Assembly: GCA_964016885.1 (NCBI GenBank)
Contig: OZ024742.1
Coordinates: 14,443,622 to 14,507,621 of the forward strand
Source of the DNA: Eledone cirrhosa
Lineage: Eukaryota; Mollusca; Cephalopoda; Octopoda; Eledonidae
Reading direction: 5' to 3'
Length of the DNA stretch: 64,000 nucleotides
In this document: positions 30,088 through 40,683 of the stretch, in pieces
Position numbering within the stretch: the stretch's first letter is position 1
How the letters are laid out: every line of letters starts with the position of its first letter
Translations under genes and position numbers: made by a program
Notes under the pieces: model-generated
The model's database searches: none
What the model was told of the DNA's origin: nothing
Seen by the model: the letters and a program-made list of their open reading frames with translations, nothing else

Positions 30088-32474
30088 ATCATCATCATCA
30101 TCATCATCATCAGGTTTAGCGTCCGTGTTCCACGCTTGCATGGGTTTGGACGTGGGGTTTTCCCACTTGAGGCAAGAGTGGTTGTCTTGCTCGCATAGGA
30201 CTGTCTGGCGGGTTTTCTACAGTTGGATGCCCTTCCTAACACCAACCACATTTACAGTGTGGGGCTGGGAGGTTTTTACCGTGTTGCCTACACGGCCACA
30301 TTACAGCGTGGACTGTCTGGCGGGTTTTCTACAGCTGGATGCCCTTCCTAACACCAACCACATTTACAGTGTGGGGCTGGGAGGTTTTTACCGTGTTGCC
30401 TACACGGCCCCATTTACAGCGTGGACTGTGTGTTTTTTGTCGTGACACCTACACGATCTCATTTGTTTCGGCCTGGATGTTGTGGGACCAACATAACTGT
30501 ACATTGAAAGGGGCGGTGTGGATCGGGTGGAGGTGGTGGGACGGGGGGGGGGTGTTTTGATAGAGATGCCTACTGACTGTAGTAGGTTTTTACTTTGTAT
30601 TTAGGTAAGGCGGGTCTTCTCTATTACTGAGTACCGCCAAAGGTCTCGGTCCAGTGACATTGTCTTGGAGAGGTGTAAGCGTGTGAGGTCGGAATTTATC
30701 AGCTCGTCCCATGTTTTTCTGGGTCTGCCTACTCCGTGGCTACCGTCTATCTTTATTGCCCTGCACTTTGTTATACAGCTGTCGTCTTTCATGCGCATCA
30801 CGTGACCGTACCAACGTAGCCTTCTCTCGAGTAAACAACATCTGATCCCTCTTATTTCTAATTTTTTCCTTAGTTCGTTTATGCTTTGCCGTTCACGTAT
30901 ATTACTATTGCATATCCAGCGGAGCATGCAAGCTTCGTTCCTCTCTAGTCTGCGTATATCCTCTGCACACAATGCCCAGGTCTCACTGCCATGCAGCATT
31001 GCTGTTCGTATGCAGGCATCGTATAACCTGCCTTTCATTTTTAGGGAGAACCCTCTAGCGGCTAATAGTGGTATAAGCTCTCTGAACTTTTTCCATCCAG
31101 TTCTGACTCTAGCTACTGTACTTTCAGAGCACCCTCCCCCACTGCTGATTTTGTCACCCAGGTAACGGAAGCTGTCCACTATTTCTATAGAACCCTCTGC
31201 GCAGTTGAAGGAGCTAGTATTTTGTGGGCACTTGCTGCTACTTATTGCACCAGAGCACCGGCCACATGTAAAATCTATGTTCTTAGTTAGCTTACCTGTG
31301 ATCCCACTACATCTTTTATGCACCCATACTTTGCATTTGGGACATAAAATGGAGTTTCTACCTACGCCTTTCCTACACACTGAGCATGGCCATTTCCCAG
31401 ATGGGACTGCCGCCTTATTTTCTTTCCTACAAACTAGAACTTTAGTCTTAGCCAGGTTAATTTTAAGGCCTTTTGATTCTAGGCCGTGCTTCCATGTTTG
31501 GAATTTCTTCTCTAGTTCGGTCATTGATTCAGCTATGAGCGTTAGATCATCTGCGTATAGGAGTTCCCATGGGCAGCCGGTCTTGAACTCCTCTGTTATA
31601 GCCTGAAGGGCAATAATAAATAGTAGGCGGCTAAGAACAGAGCCCTGATGGACACCAACTTTTACGCTAAACTCTTCACTATATTCGTTGTTAATTCTAA
31701 CCTTACTGACTGTTTCTTTATACATGGCTTGTATAGCTCTCACAAGCCATTCGTCAACACCTAGTTTTCTAAGAGACCACCAGATAATGGAACGGGGGAC
31801 TCTGTCGAAGGCTTTCTCCAAGTCGACGAAAGCTAAGTATAGGGGTTTACTTTTAGCTAGGTACTTCTCCTGTAGTTGTCGTACATGAAAAGAGCGTCTG
31901 TGGTACTTTTACCTGACACAAATCCGAACTGCATTTCATCTAGATCAATTCTCTCTCTGATTAGTTGCGCTATTACTTTTTCCGTGACTTTCATGACCTG
32001 GTCGATTAATTTAATGCCTCTATAGTTACTCCTATCTAGGGCATCTCCTTTTCCCTTATAGCAGTTAACGATGATGCTGCTACGCCAGTCCTTCGGAACA
32101 ACCCCATTCTGTACGACTTGGTTAACTATCCGGGTGACCATGGTGTGTCCCACCGAACCAGATGCCTTCAGCATCTCAGCAACTATTTCCGAAGGACCAG
32201 CCGCCTTACCCGTCTTCATATCTTTGATTGCCTTGCTTATTGTACTACCCTGGACTAACACTGCTGGTCCCTCTATTGGGTCGATGTGGGGGAGACTGTC
32301 TTTCTCCCATTTGTTCTCCTCATTTAGAAGCCTTTCGTAGTGACACTTCCAAGCTACCTTCTTATCAGCGTCGGTGATGGCAAGTATGCCATCATCGTTA
32401 AGTACACACTTCTCCCTGACAATATCACGGTTTTCCTTGACACATTGCCTGGCAATCCTGAACACCTCACCTGA
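30088..32474 (-). mobile_element. LINE (PHD-RT family), copy D
   Basis: Minus-strand copy from 'gttcaggattgccaggcaat' (5' truncation at about 32474) to (ATG)n at 30088. The tail has a 112-bp tandem duplication: 30201-30312 and 30313-30425 both run 'ctgtctggcgggttttctac' to 'tacagcgtgga'. Everything else is collinear with copy C. Confidence 0.92.
30601..32465 (-). pseudogene. LINE RT-PHD ORF, one frameshift (copy D)
   Basis: Frame 1 (32465-31857) carries the upstream region and reads correctly through GKSTTDALF. A missing T at about 31886 then shifts it, giving MYDNYRRST-stop. Frame 2 (31821-30601, 406 codons) carries 'KAFDRVPRSIIWW', 'GVHQGSVLSRLLF', YADD, the PHD finger and the C-terminal domain. 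Unlike copies C and F the A-run here is four A, so this copy was broken independently, about 15 bp from the place where they were. Confidence 0.88.
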
Positions 32475-32484
32475 ATATATATAT

Positions 32485-32810
32485 ATAACCCATGCTAGCG
32501 TGGAAAATAGATGTTAAACGATGATGATGATGAATTATATACACCCCACACCATGCGTTCTCTGTAAAGTTATGTTGGTACCACAGAACATAAGTGGTTG
32601 TGTAGGTGTCCTGTTAAAAAGCACCCAGTCCACACTGTAAATGCGGTTGGTGTTAGGAAGGGCATCCAGCTGCAGAAAACCAGCCAGAAACAGTTCTATA
32701 CAAGCGAGACACGGTGACCCAACCAAACTTACATCAAGTGGGACAAAACTGTCTAACCCATGCTAGCGTGGAAGATGGACGTTAAACGATGATGATGATT
32801 ATCATCATTT
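32485..32810 (+). repeat. two SINE/LINE tails
   Basis: A terminal fragment at 32487-32535 ('acccatgctagcgtggaa', (GAT)n) is followed by a longer tail at 32545-32800 ('tgtaaagttatgttggtacc', 'gaagggcatccagctgcag', 'gatggacgttaaacgatgat'). Both lack coding sequence. Confidence 0.75.
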
Positions 32811-32939
32811 TTATATATATATATATATTAAAATAACAGATTAAAGTTTAAGCAAACGGGATCTTCCGAAACTAACAATATATATATAATATATATACAT
32901 ATTATATACATACATATACATATATACATATTATATACA

Positions 32940-32971
<32 letters not shown>

Positions 32972-33700
32972 CTAGCAGCAGTACCCAGCGTTGCCTGGGT
33001 AGGTAAAATAATATCTGCTTTGATGAAAAGGTGTTGATCTTAGCGACTGCGAGTTTCTTGAAAATCGATCGTAAGGTGTAGCAAATGGCGAAATGTTGAA
33101 TGAAATCGTATGGGGTATGTGAGAGGTGGAAAAAATCGTATTTTGAAGAGTTAAACGGCTGTCACGCCGTCCCTGAACAAAAAATACAAAGTGTAAAGCT
33201 ACTATAAGATGTGCAATGATAGGGTCTATCGTAGTATAAAAGTTGAACCAAATAAATTGATTTATGTGTGAGGTGGAGCTGAAGTTTCGAATTTGAACGA
33301 AATCGGTTGAAAAATGTGGGAGTTAGAGCCAAAAAGGCGGAAATTTGAGCGAAAAGGTGGTATTTTTGAATATTTAAGCGGCTGCCACGCTGTTCCTGAA
33401 CAAAAAATCCAAAATGTAAAGCTACTTTAAGACGTGAAATAATCAGATCTAGCATAGTGTAAAATTTGAACAAAGTAGGTTGATTAATGTGGGAACTAGA
33501 GCAAATTTGAGTCTAAAAGTGGTATTTTGGAATATTTAAGCGGCTGCCACGCCGTCCCTGAACAACAAATGCAAAATATAAAGCCATTACAGGATGTGCA
33601 ATAAATTCTATTTTACTTTAAAATTTGAACGAAATCGGTGGCAAAATGTGGGAGCTAGAGCCAAAAATCATATTTTTCGATACCTAAAAGAGGTGACACC
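32972..33700 (-). mobile_element. Helitron 3' segment with internal repeats
   Basis: On the minus strand the segment ends in hairpin CCCAGGCAACGCTGGG, 'tactgctg' and CTAG|T at 32972: a clear Helitron 3' terminus. The interior has three diverged repeats of about 180 bp ('cggctgccacgccgtccctg', 'aacaaaaaatacaaagtg', 'tgtgggagctagagccaaaa') at about 33150, 33370 and 33540. The 5' end was not found; the element is interrupted or truncated by the LINE remnant at about 33716. Confidence 0.65.
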
Positions 33701-33715
33701 CCTATCGATATTTAT

Positions 33716-34860
33716 CGTGATATTTCTTGACTTTGCGAAGGCTTTTGGCAAGGTTGCTCACGGAATGATATGTCACAAACTACGCAGACTCGGCATAACT
33801 GTTAAAGTAGGTGGGTGGCTGCATGATTTCTTAAAAGACAGAAGCCAGAGAGTTACAGCCAATGGGGCCCACTCAAAGGAAACATGAATAACAAGTGGGG
33901 TGCCCCAGGGCACAGTCTCGGGATCACTACTCTCAGACATGCCCTCTGTAGTACATACAACATCCCTCACTAGCTATGCTGATGACACAAAGGTAGCACA
34001 GGCAATCAAAAACCTGGCTGATGCTGTCCTTTTACAAGATCTGGATGCCATATACAAATGGGCTGAGGACAACAACATGCAGTTTAATGCTGGAAAATTC
34101 CAAGCCCTACAATACCAACCTGCAAACACAAATACAATACAACACAGCTACACCGGACCAGGAGGGATCGAAATTCCCATGTTGAAAACAACACGAGACC
34201 GGGGAATAGACATGAGTGACGATGCATCTTTTTCTTCACACATCATGAGGGTGGTGACAACGTGCGGACAAGACACTGAGCGACAATGTTGATACTATGG
34301 CAGACATTTGTCCTAAGCCGCCTGGACTATTGCTCCCAGCTGTGGTCACCCCATAGTATCAAACTAACCACGGAACTTGAGACAATCCAACGAAGCTACA
34401 CCAAGAGGATTGCGACGATGAAGGAGATAGGCTACTGGGAGAGGCTAAAAGAATTGAACCTCTACTCCTTGGAACAAAGACGGGAGAGATATGCAGTGAC
34501 ATACATATGAAAAATCCTGGAGGGACTAGCACCAAACTTTGGCATTGAGAGCTGGACCAACCCCCGAACAGGACGTCATTGTGTGGTGACAAAGGTCCCG
34601 TCTTCCACACCCAGTATAAGGAGCAGATATTTCAATAACTTGGGGTTCAAAGGCCCTCAACTTTTCAGCAAGCTGTCTAGGAATTTGAGAGATCTGCATG
34701 GTGTGGACATGTATATTTTCAAGAAACATCTGGACACCCTGTTATCCAGGATCCGAGATGAGCCCACAGCACGGTACAAAGGGCAGCAGCAACAAACTCC
34801 CTTACACGAATGGCCAGCCAACACAGGTTGAGGGATAGAATGTGTATCAACAAGGGCGGT
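33716..34860 (+). pseudogene. CR1/Jockey-type LINE reverse transcriptase remnant
   Basis: The plus strand encodes, with stops and frameshifts, 'FLDFAKAFGKVAHGMICHKL' (motif A), 'SGVPQGTVSGSLL' (motif B; the usual VLGPLLF is altered), 'SYADDTKVAQAI' (motif C, YADD intact) and 'WAEDNNMQFNAGKFQAL'. A thumb/C-terminal region follows: 'LSRLDYCSQLWSPHS', 'IQRSYTKRI', 'RYFNNLGFKGPQLFSKL' and 'KHLDTLLSRIRDEP'. This is a different LINE clade from the PHD-RT family. The endonuclease is missing and the copy is dead. It ends near an (AC)/(TA) tract. Confidence 0.75.
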
Positions 34861-34909
34861 GCCCCAGCATGGCCTCAGCCAGATGGCTGGAACAGGTAAA
34901 AGAATATAT

Positions 34910-34970
<61 letters not shown>

Positions 34971-35035
34971 CATATATATATATACATATATATATACACA
35001 CAAACACGCACATATATATCTATACATATATATAA
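34910..35035. repeat. (CA)/(TA) microsatellite
   Basis: Long alternating tract directly after the LINE remnant, perhaps its original 3' simple repeat. Confidence 0.85.
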
Positions 35036-35165
35036 AATTGAAGTTGTCTGTGTGTGTGTCTCCTAATTTTGGAAAGTCTATACAAATCCACATTTCTACT
35101 CCGATTGACTTCAAACTTGCATTTATATATTCCTTGCAATCTAAAGATATTAACTGCAGCTTTTA

Positions 35166-35312
35166 TTTTTCAATTTTCTGTTGTTTCACTAAAACTTTAA
35201 ACCCATTTCACTATTTTTCAATTTTCTGTTGTTTCACTAAAACTTTAAACCCATTTCACTATTTTTCAATTTTCTGTTGTTTCACTAAAACTTTAAGCCC
35301 ATTTTATCACAT
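35166..35312. repeat. 48-bp tandem repeat, 3 units
   Basis: 'tttttcaattttctgttgtt', 'tcactaaaactttaaaccca' and 'tttcacta' repeated three times. Confidence 0.9.
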
Positions 35313-35476
35313 ATACTAGGCAGCTCTTATGTAACCGATATTTACAAAACAAAGACAACTTTTCTGAACTTCACAAATAAAGAGAGAGTATATTATTACT
35401 TCTTTGAGGAGATAATTTATATCATCCTTTCATTGAAATGTCTATGCATTAGAAACAGTAAACATTATATATGTAT

Positions 35477-35645
35477 ATATTTGAAAAAAAGGAAAAGAAT
35501 GACTTCACTTGTTCTAAATAATTTGATTTAATTTATAATATTATAATATGAGTTGGTAGCAAATTATTTAGAACTATAAGTGAAGTCATTCTTTTCCTTT
35601 TTCCAAATATACCCAACTGTACCAAGGATCTCACACATTTTTCAT
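35477..35645. repeat. palindromic repeat with shared flank
   Basis: 35477-35611 is a long inverted repeat: 'ggaaaagaatgacttcact', 'tgttctaaataatttg' on the left is mirrored by 'caaattatttagaacta', 'taagtgaagtcattctttt' on the right. The downstream 'cccaactgtaccaaggatct' is shared with 21904-21945, next to the Penelope-like remnant. 'agtgaagtcattctc' recurs at about 35715 and 51490. Confidence 0.75.
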
Positions 35646-35793
35646 ATACATGTGTGTGTGTGTGTATGAAACAGCAGTGTAATGTGAAATAGGTTGTATT
35701 ATATAACTAATATGGGACAGTGAAGTCATTCTCTTTAGCTTAACCTCATTGTTTTGTTTCACTGAGTAGCATATAGCTAATATATATCATCAT

Positions 35794-35831
<38 letters not shown>

Positions 35832-36460
35832 CCTCATCTAATGGTTATAAATGCATTTAATTTCTAAATTTTACCCGTAAATTTTAACCTCAGACACACA
35901 TTCATATGTACACACACATATACATTCATATGTACACACACATATACATTCATATGTACACATACATATGCATTCATACATACACACACTATCTCTTTCA
36001 CCACTCTTCTTTCTGAGAGGTTCAGAAAGGTTGTCTGTTTTGTAAATACCTCATCCGTTCATTGACATGTCTATGTATTCGAGAGAGTAAACATTATAAA
36101 TTAATATTAACTGCTCCATCCAGTTGAGCAGATTGAGGTTTTGGCTGCTATTTCCAGCGTCAATATAAGCCTGTCATATTGTCCTAATACAGTGGGATAT
36201 ATTGATACAGTACAGTGGACACCATGCAGTTCAGCAACGGCATGGTATGTATGATACGTAATTCAACTTCTCTTCCAAAGAATTCTCCTCCTGACAACAG
36301 AATTGTAATTCTTCCAATATTGGTTATTCCAATGTCTTGGAATAATGTTTTATAATTCCAGAAACTATGGTCAGGGTACTGTATAAGTAAAACTGACTTA
36401 TTTTAGTTGGTCTAACTTACATCCACCCAAATTGAGATTTGGGCTTAAGTTTAATATATA
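35646..36460. other. mostly unassigned; 24-bp repeat at 35890-35985
   Basis: 'acattcatatgtacacacac' type 24-bp units occur about four times and a (TA)n tract lies at about 35795-35828. Otherwise nothing recognised. Confidence 0.5.
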
Positions 36461-36580
36461 CTAGCTGGCCAGTTCGGCTGGCGCCTGGCTACCATTGACG
36501 TGTTCTACGGCATCTATATATATATATATAGCTGACACACCTAGCTTCGCTTGGATAAACAGACGATAAGCTGTCTGTGT
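36461..36580 (-). mobile_element. two further Helitron 3' ends, stacked
   Basis: On the minus strand, hairpin GCCAGCCGAACTGGC plus 'cag' and CTAG|T ends at 36461. About 70 bp to the right a second, decayed end ('ccaagcgaagctaggtgtgt', then 'cagctat' in place of CTAG) ends at 36531. Both point the same way as the helicase Helitron that ends at 36681. Confidence 0.6.
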
Positions 36581-36680
36581 AGTATAATATTACTGTTGAA
36601 AATATATAGTACAGTACAGTATTACTGTTTAAAATAGATAGTATAGTATAGTATTATTGTTCAAAATATATAGTATAGTA
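36581..36680. repeat. 27-bp minisatellite, left remnant
   Basis: About 3.5 diverged units of the array that continues at 39768 ('tattactgttgaaaatatat', 'agtacagtacag'). It was separated from the main array by the Helitron. Confidence 0.85.
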
Positions 36681-36905
36681 CTAGCAGCTGAGCCCGGTTG
36701 CACCCGGGGCCACTTTTTATTAATAATAAGTTAATAATAAGTTAATAATTTGAAAAATATTATTGAAAGTTTATTATAAAGAAGCAGTATTAGGAAAAAA
36801 AATAAAAATATGCATTTGGGGCTGGACGGCGTACAATGAGAAGTGGAGTGACGTGAAAAGCGTTGAGAGACGTTGAGTGGCGACGGAAGAGGAATGGCGG
36901 AAGCT

Positions 36906-39110
36906 TCAAAGGTATTGTTGCAGTGCTTCTTTGTAGACAACGTTCCTGGTATTACCCGGATTACCACAAATGTAGAGATTGTGTGGACTGCTGACGCGTG
37001 AGCACCCGACGTATAGTTGACCGTGGGTAAATACCTGCTGTGTCAGATTTAGGCCAACTACTTGCAGCGAATGTCCCTGTGCCTTGTTGATACTCATTGC
37101 AAAGAAGAGTTTTATGGGAAACTGCGTCTCGTAAAATTAAATGGGACGTCAGAGGGACTAAGGCTTATGGGGGATAATAACTTTGTCCCGCCAGCAGACG
37201 GTCCGCTCAGAATTTTTGTCGTAAGAATTTGTGTCTCAATTTTTTTAATGATCAGACGCGTCCCGTTGCATAGTTCTGGTGGTTCCACGTTTCTTAGCAG
37301 CATAACTGGAACACCAACCTTCAGTCTAAGGTCATGAGGTGGAAGTCCGGGAGGTTGTTGACTGTTGAGGAATTCAATCGGATAGTTGACGGGGTCGTCC
37401 GCGTTTTTGTTGGTGTCAATTGACTTGAAGGAGACTTCACCTCCTGGAATCTGATCAAGCAGGTGTTGATGCATTGCGTCAATGGTGGCATTATGTGATG
37501 CTAAAATAGCTCTCCCTTGCAGCCAGTTGTGATCAAGGAATCGTGCTTCGAGGTCGGGGAAAACAGATGACATTAATTCCTCTATGCTTGATACAAAGTT
37601 TCCAAATGGCAGACGAATGTGTTGTTCATCGATTCCAGGTGTAGTTCCATTACCAACTTCCAGTAGCTGTTTTGAGAAATCCTCAGATTCTGCATCACCA
37701 TGCACATGCACTCTCATGTTAGTAGTCAGGTTTAGTTTCTGGACATACTGCCATAGGTAGGAAGACTTGATGCATGTGTTAACTTCGTCAGCTCTAGTGC
37801 TTCTAGTGATTATAGGAAGAGTCTGCCGAAAATCGCCAGCCATCAGTACTGTCGCTCCACCCATTACGTGTGAATTTTGACACAAGTCTTTGAGAGTTCG
37901 GTCTAGAGCCTCAAACGCTGCCGTGTGACTCATTGTAGCCTCGTCCCAAATGAATAAACAGCACTCAGAAAGAAGGTATCCTTTAGAGTCTCCACAATTT
38001 ATTCTGCAAGTAGGATTCTCCTTCTTTGCAAGGTCCATAGGCAATTGGAATGCGGAGTGTGCCGTACGACCGCCATGTAACAGTGTCGCCGCAATACCAC
38101 TTGGGGCGACCGCTAAAGCAATCTGCCTGTCTTTCCACAGCTTCGCAAGCAGTAGGTTATGAGAAAGGTTTTTCCTGTTCCGCCTGGAGCATCCAAAAAG
38201 AATAGCCGTCCCTCATTTGAAATGACACTGGCAAGAATTCTGTCATACGCCCGTCTCTGCTCAGGCAAAAGTCTGGGTTCATCTTGAGCAAACTTATCTG
38301 TCAATTCCTCAATGTTGTAATTCAACTTAAGCATGAACTCCACATCTAAAGCACCGTCTTTATGTACAGGTTGTGGCAAACCGAATTCTAATACACCGCC
38401 AACTCCAACAGATCTTAGACGTTTATCCATGTCAATGAGGGCCTCATTGTATACATTGGCGTTGTAATGAAAGTCAGCCGCTGGTGCCTTTGCTCCTACT
38501 CTGCGCAGGATGTCCTCTGACATGTTGTCCTTATGCATTTCCCATAGCTTAAGTGGCTCACCGACATTGCAGAACAGTAACATATTGCAAAACAAACGAC
38601 GCATTTCTCGTGGCATTTTACATTCAGCAGCTTCTGTCAATGCCATGTTCAGGTGGTCATCGTCCTCGAGTAGCCCGCGCTTCACGCAAGCCTCCCTGTA
38701 AGTGGAACAAATGTAGCCGTCTGAAAGTCTGAGGTCTGCAAATGACTTGGGTCCTTTGATTCGGTGGAGCAGCATTCTCAAAAAAAAGCATTCCTGTTGC
38801 TTCGGATGAACGTTGTACACACGTCCGATGGCATTACTTTTGAATACACCTGCCTCCCCCTGTCGCTGCCGACCTCGACGTAAAAGAGGGTAAGTGTAAA
38901 CTCATCGACAGAGCAAAGCTTAAAAAATGCTGTAAGAGTCGTCTCTGGTGGCTTTTGTGCAGCAAGTGTGGCGTTTTCCTCCGTGAAATAAACACGCTGT
39001 CCATTCTGTAAGTGAACATCCAAGTTAACAACTGTAGGAGAGCACTTGTGAATCTCAAGTCCAAAAATACGCCAAGTCGCCATATTGGACGAAATGTTCC
39101 TTCCCATCAC
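36906..39110 (-). pseudogene. Helitron Pif1-type helicase, N-terminally deleted and frameshifted
   Basis: Four frames in order. 39110-38778 has 'ATWRIFGLEIHKCSPTVVNL' and 'NGQRVYFTEENA'. 38820-38113 has 'NVHPKQQECFFLRMLLH', 'LPEQRRAYDRI' and Walker A GGTGKTF. 38044-37112 has Walker B-like 'CLFIWDEATM' and 'MAGDFRQTLPII'. 37097-36906 has 'INKAQGHSLQVVGLNL' and 'HGQLYVGCSRV'. The order and motifs are those of superfamily 1B Pif1 helicases in Helitron RepHel proteins, which unwind the element during rolling-circle transposition. RepHel is usually well over 1,000 residues; about 730 remain. Three frame changes (about 38800, 38100 and 37100) show it is dead. The upstream Rep domain is not in the element. 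Confidence 0.88.
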
Positions 39111-39155
39111 GTATTGATTAGTAGAAGTTGATAGTTTATTAACAGCGAAATAGCA

Positions 39156-39529
39156 ATGTCGATGATATGCAAGTTTAAAAATGCAGATTATGAAGGTTTG
39201 TATGATAGTTTACACTTTGATTGCCCTGGTCAGCAAGAGGGGCCTCTATATATTAGACGTTTATTAGAAGAGGGGGAAATAACTAACCCCAGTATTAGAA
39301 CAGGGGGTTCGCAATGTAAGGGTTTTATTTCTTTTGTTAGAAAACAGTGACCTTTTTCGGTTTGGCATTTCGTAAAATTCTACTGCAGAATCGATTTCAT
39401 AAAATGGTACTGTATGTTAACAGCGAGAGAACGTTGTGTTTGATATGTTATGAAAAAATTGATGAGTTTAAAAATTTGTATGAAATTGTAAATAAGACAA
39501 TGAATATTGAAAGCAACTGTGGAAAATAA
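39156..39529 (+). other. short antisense open frames inside the Helitron (possible captured sequence)
   Basis: Between the helicase remnant and the Helitron 5' end lie two short plus-strand frames: 'KNADYEGLYDSLHFDCPGQQ' and 'YVNSERTLCLICYEKIDEF'. They are not Helitron protein, and the base composition differs from the helicase part. A phrase near 'tattagaacagggggaaataa' occurs twice (39276-39306 and 39540-39566). Helitrons often pick up host DNA, so captured sequence is one reading; chance is another. No family is recognised. Confidence 0.3.
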
Positions 39530-39767
39530 ACTCATCCAAGTATTAGAACAGGGGGAAATAACTCACCGAAAGCGATAGTAAATAGACCGTTTTGGGTCCC
39601 TAGGGACCACATTTTTCAAGTTAGAGATTTGAAACCTCATCTATTTGCTTCCTTGGCACTTTTTACATAGGTGTGTAAATGTTCATGTCCGTCTGACCAC
39701 GTCTACTACCATTTAACCGTGCACAACTGAATTTCAACCACCACCCATTTCACAAATATATATTAGA

Positions 39768-40540
39768 TTAGTGTTGAAAATATATAGTACAGTATTACTG
39801 TTGAAAATATATAGTACAGTATTACTGTTGAAAATATATAGTATAGTATTACTGTTGAAAATGTATAGTATAGTATTACTGTTGAAAATGTATAGTATAG
39901 TATTACTGTTGAAAATATATAGTACAGTATTACTGTTGAAAATATATAATACAGTATTACTGTTGAAAATGTATAGTATAGTATTACTGTTGAAAATATA
40001 TAGTACAGTATTACTGTTGAAAATGTATAGTATAGTATTACTGTTGAAAATATATAGTATAGTATTACTGTTGAAAATATATAGTATAGTATTACTGTTG
40101 AAAATATATAGTATTACTGTTGAAAATGTATAGTATAGTATTACTGTTGAAAATATATAGTACAGTATTACTGTTGAAAATATATAGTATAGTATTACTG
40201 TTGAAAATGTATAGTATAGTATTACTGTTGAAAATATATAGTATAGTATTACTGTTGAAAATGTATAGTATAGTATTACTGCTGAAAATATATAGTATAG
40301 TATTACTATTGAAAATATATAGTATAGTATAGTATTACTGTTGAAAATATATAGTATTACTGTTGAAAATATATAGTATAGTATTACTGTTGAAAATGTA
40401 TAGTATAGTATTACTGTTGAATACATATAGTATAGTATTACTGTTGAAAATATATAGTATAGTATTACTGTTGAAAATGTATAGTATAGTATTACTGTTG
40501 AAAATATATAGTATAGTATGACTGTTGAAAATATGTACAC
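39768..40540. repeat. 27-bp minisatellite, about 28 units
   Basis: 'gttgaaaatatatagta' plus 'tagtattact' (27 bp) with substitutions (atgtatag, acagta) and a few partial units. The 120- to 290-codon frames across it are by-products of a period divisible by three. Confidence 0.95.
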
Positions 40541-40556
40541 GAATATATAATTAATT

Positions 40557-40683
40557 AAAAGTTGGTTAGAAGTGCAGTCAATGCAGACAGAGATATTATA
40601 AGGCACGACGTTATAGCTATGTATCTATCTAAAAAGACAGAGTAAGAGAGAGGAATATTGTATTATATATATTATATATAATA
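40557..40683 (+). repeat. repeat also present at 43378-43490
   Basis: 'agatattataaggcacgacg', 'ttatagctatgtatctatct' and 'aaaaagacagagtaag' recur almost unchanged on the far side of LINE copy E. Confidence 0.6.

Larger units (their letters stand above)
36681..39767 (-). mobile_element. Helitron, 3,087 bp, both ends defined
   Basis: The minus strand starts A|TCTAATATATATTTGTG at 39767 and ends with hairpin CCCGGGTGCAACCGGG, 'ctcagctg' and CTAG|T at 36681. The termini (TC...CTAG, hairpin 8 nt before CTAG, insertion between A and T, no target duplication) are those of a rolling-circle Helitron. The flanks rejoin to a normal minisatellite unit. The element carries only the helicase half; the Rep (HUH nuclease) domain is missing, so it is an internally deleted, non-autonomous copy. 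Confidence 0.88.

Noticed and set aside
33162..33473. 103-codon minus-strand ORF in the Helitron 3' segment
   Set aside because: Spans diverged internal repeats of the element with no domain; low-complexity by-product.
39734..40606. 290-codon minus-strand ORF (YIFSTVIL repeats) as a membrane protein
   Set aside because: Translation of the 27-bp AT-rich minisatellite; the hydrophobicity comes from base composition.
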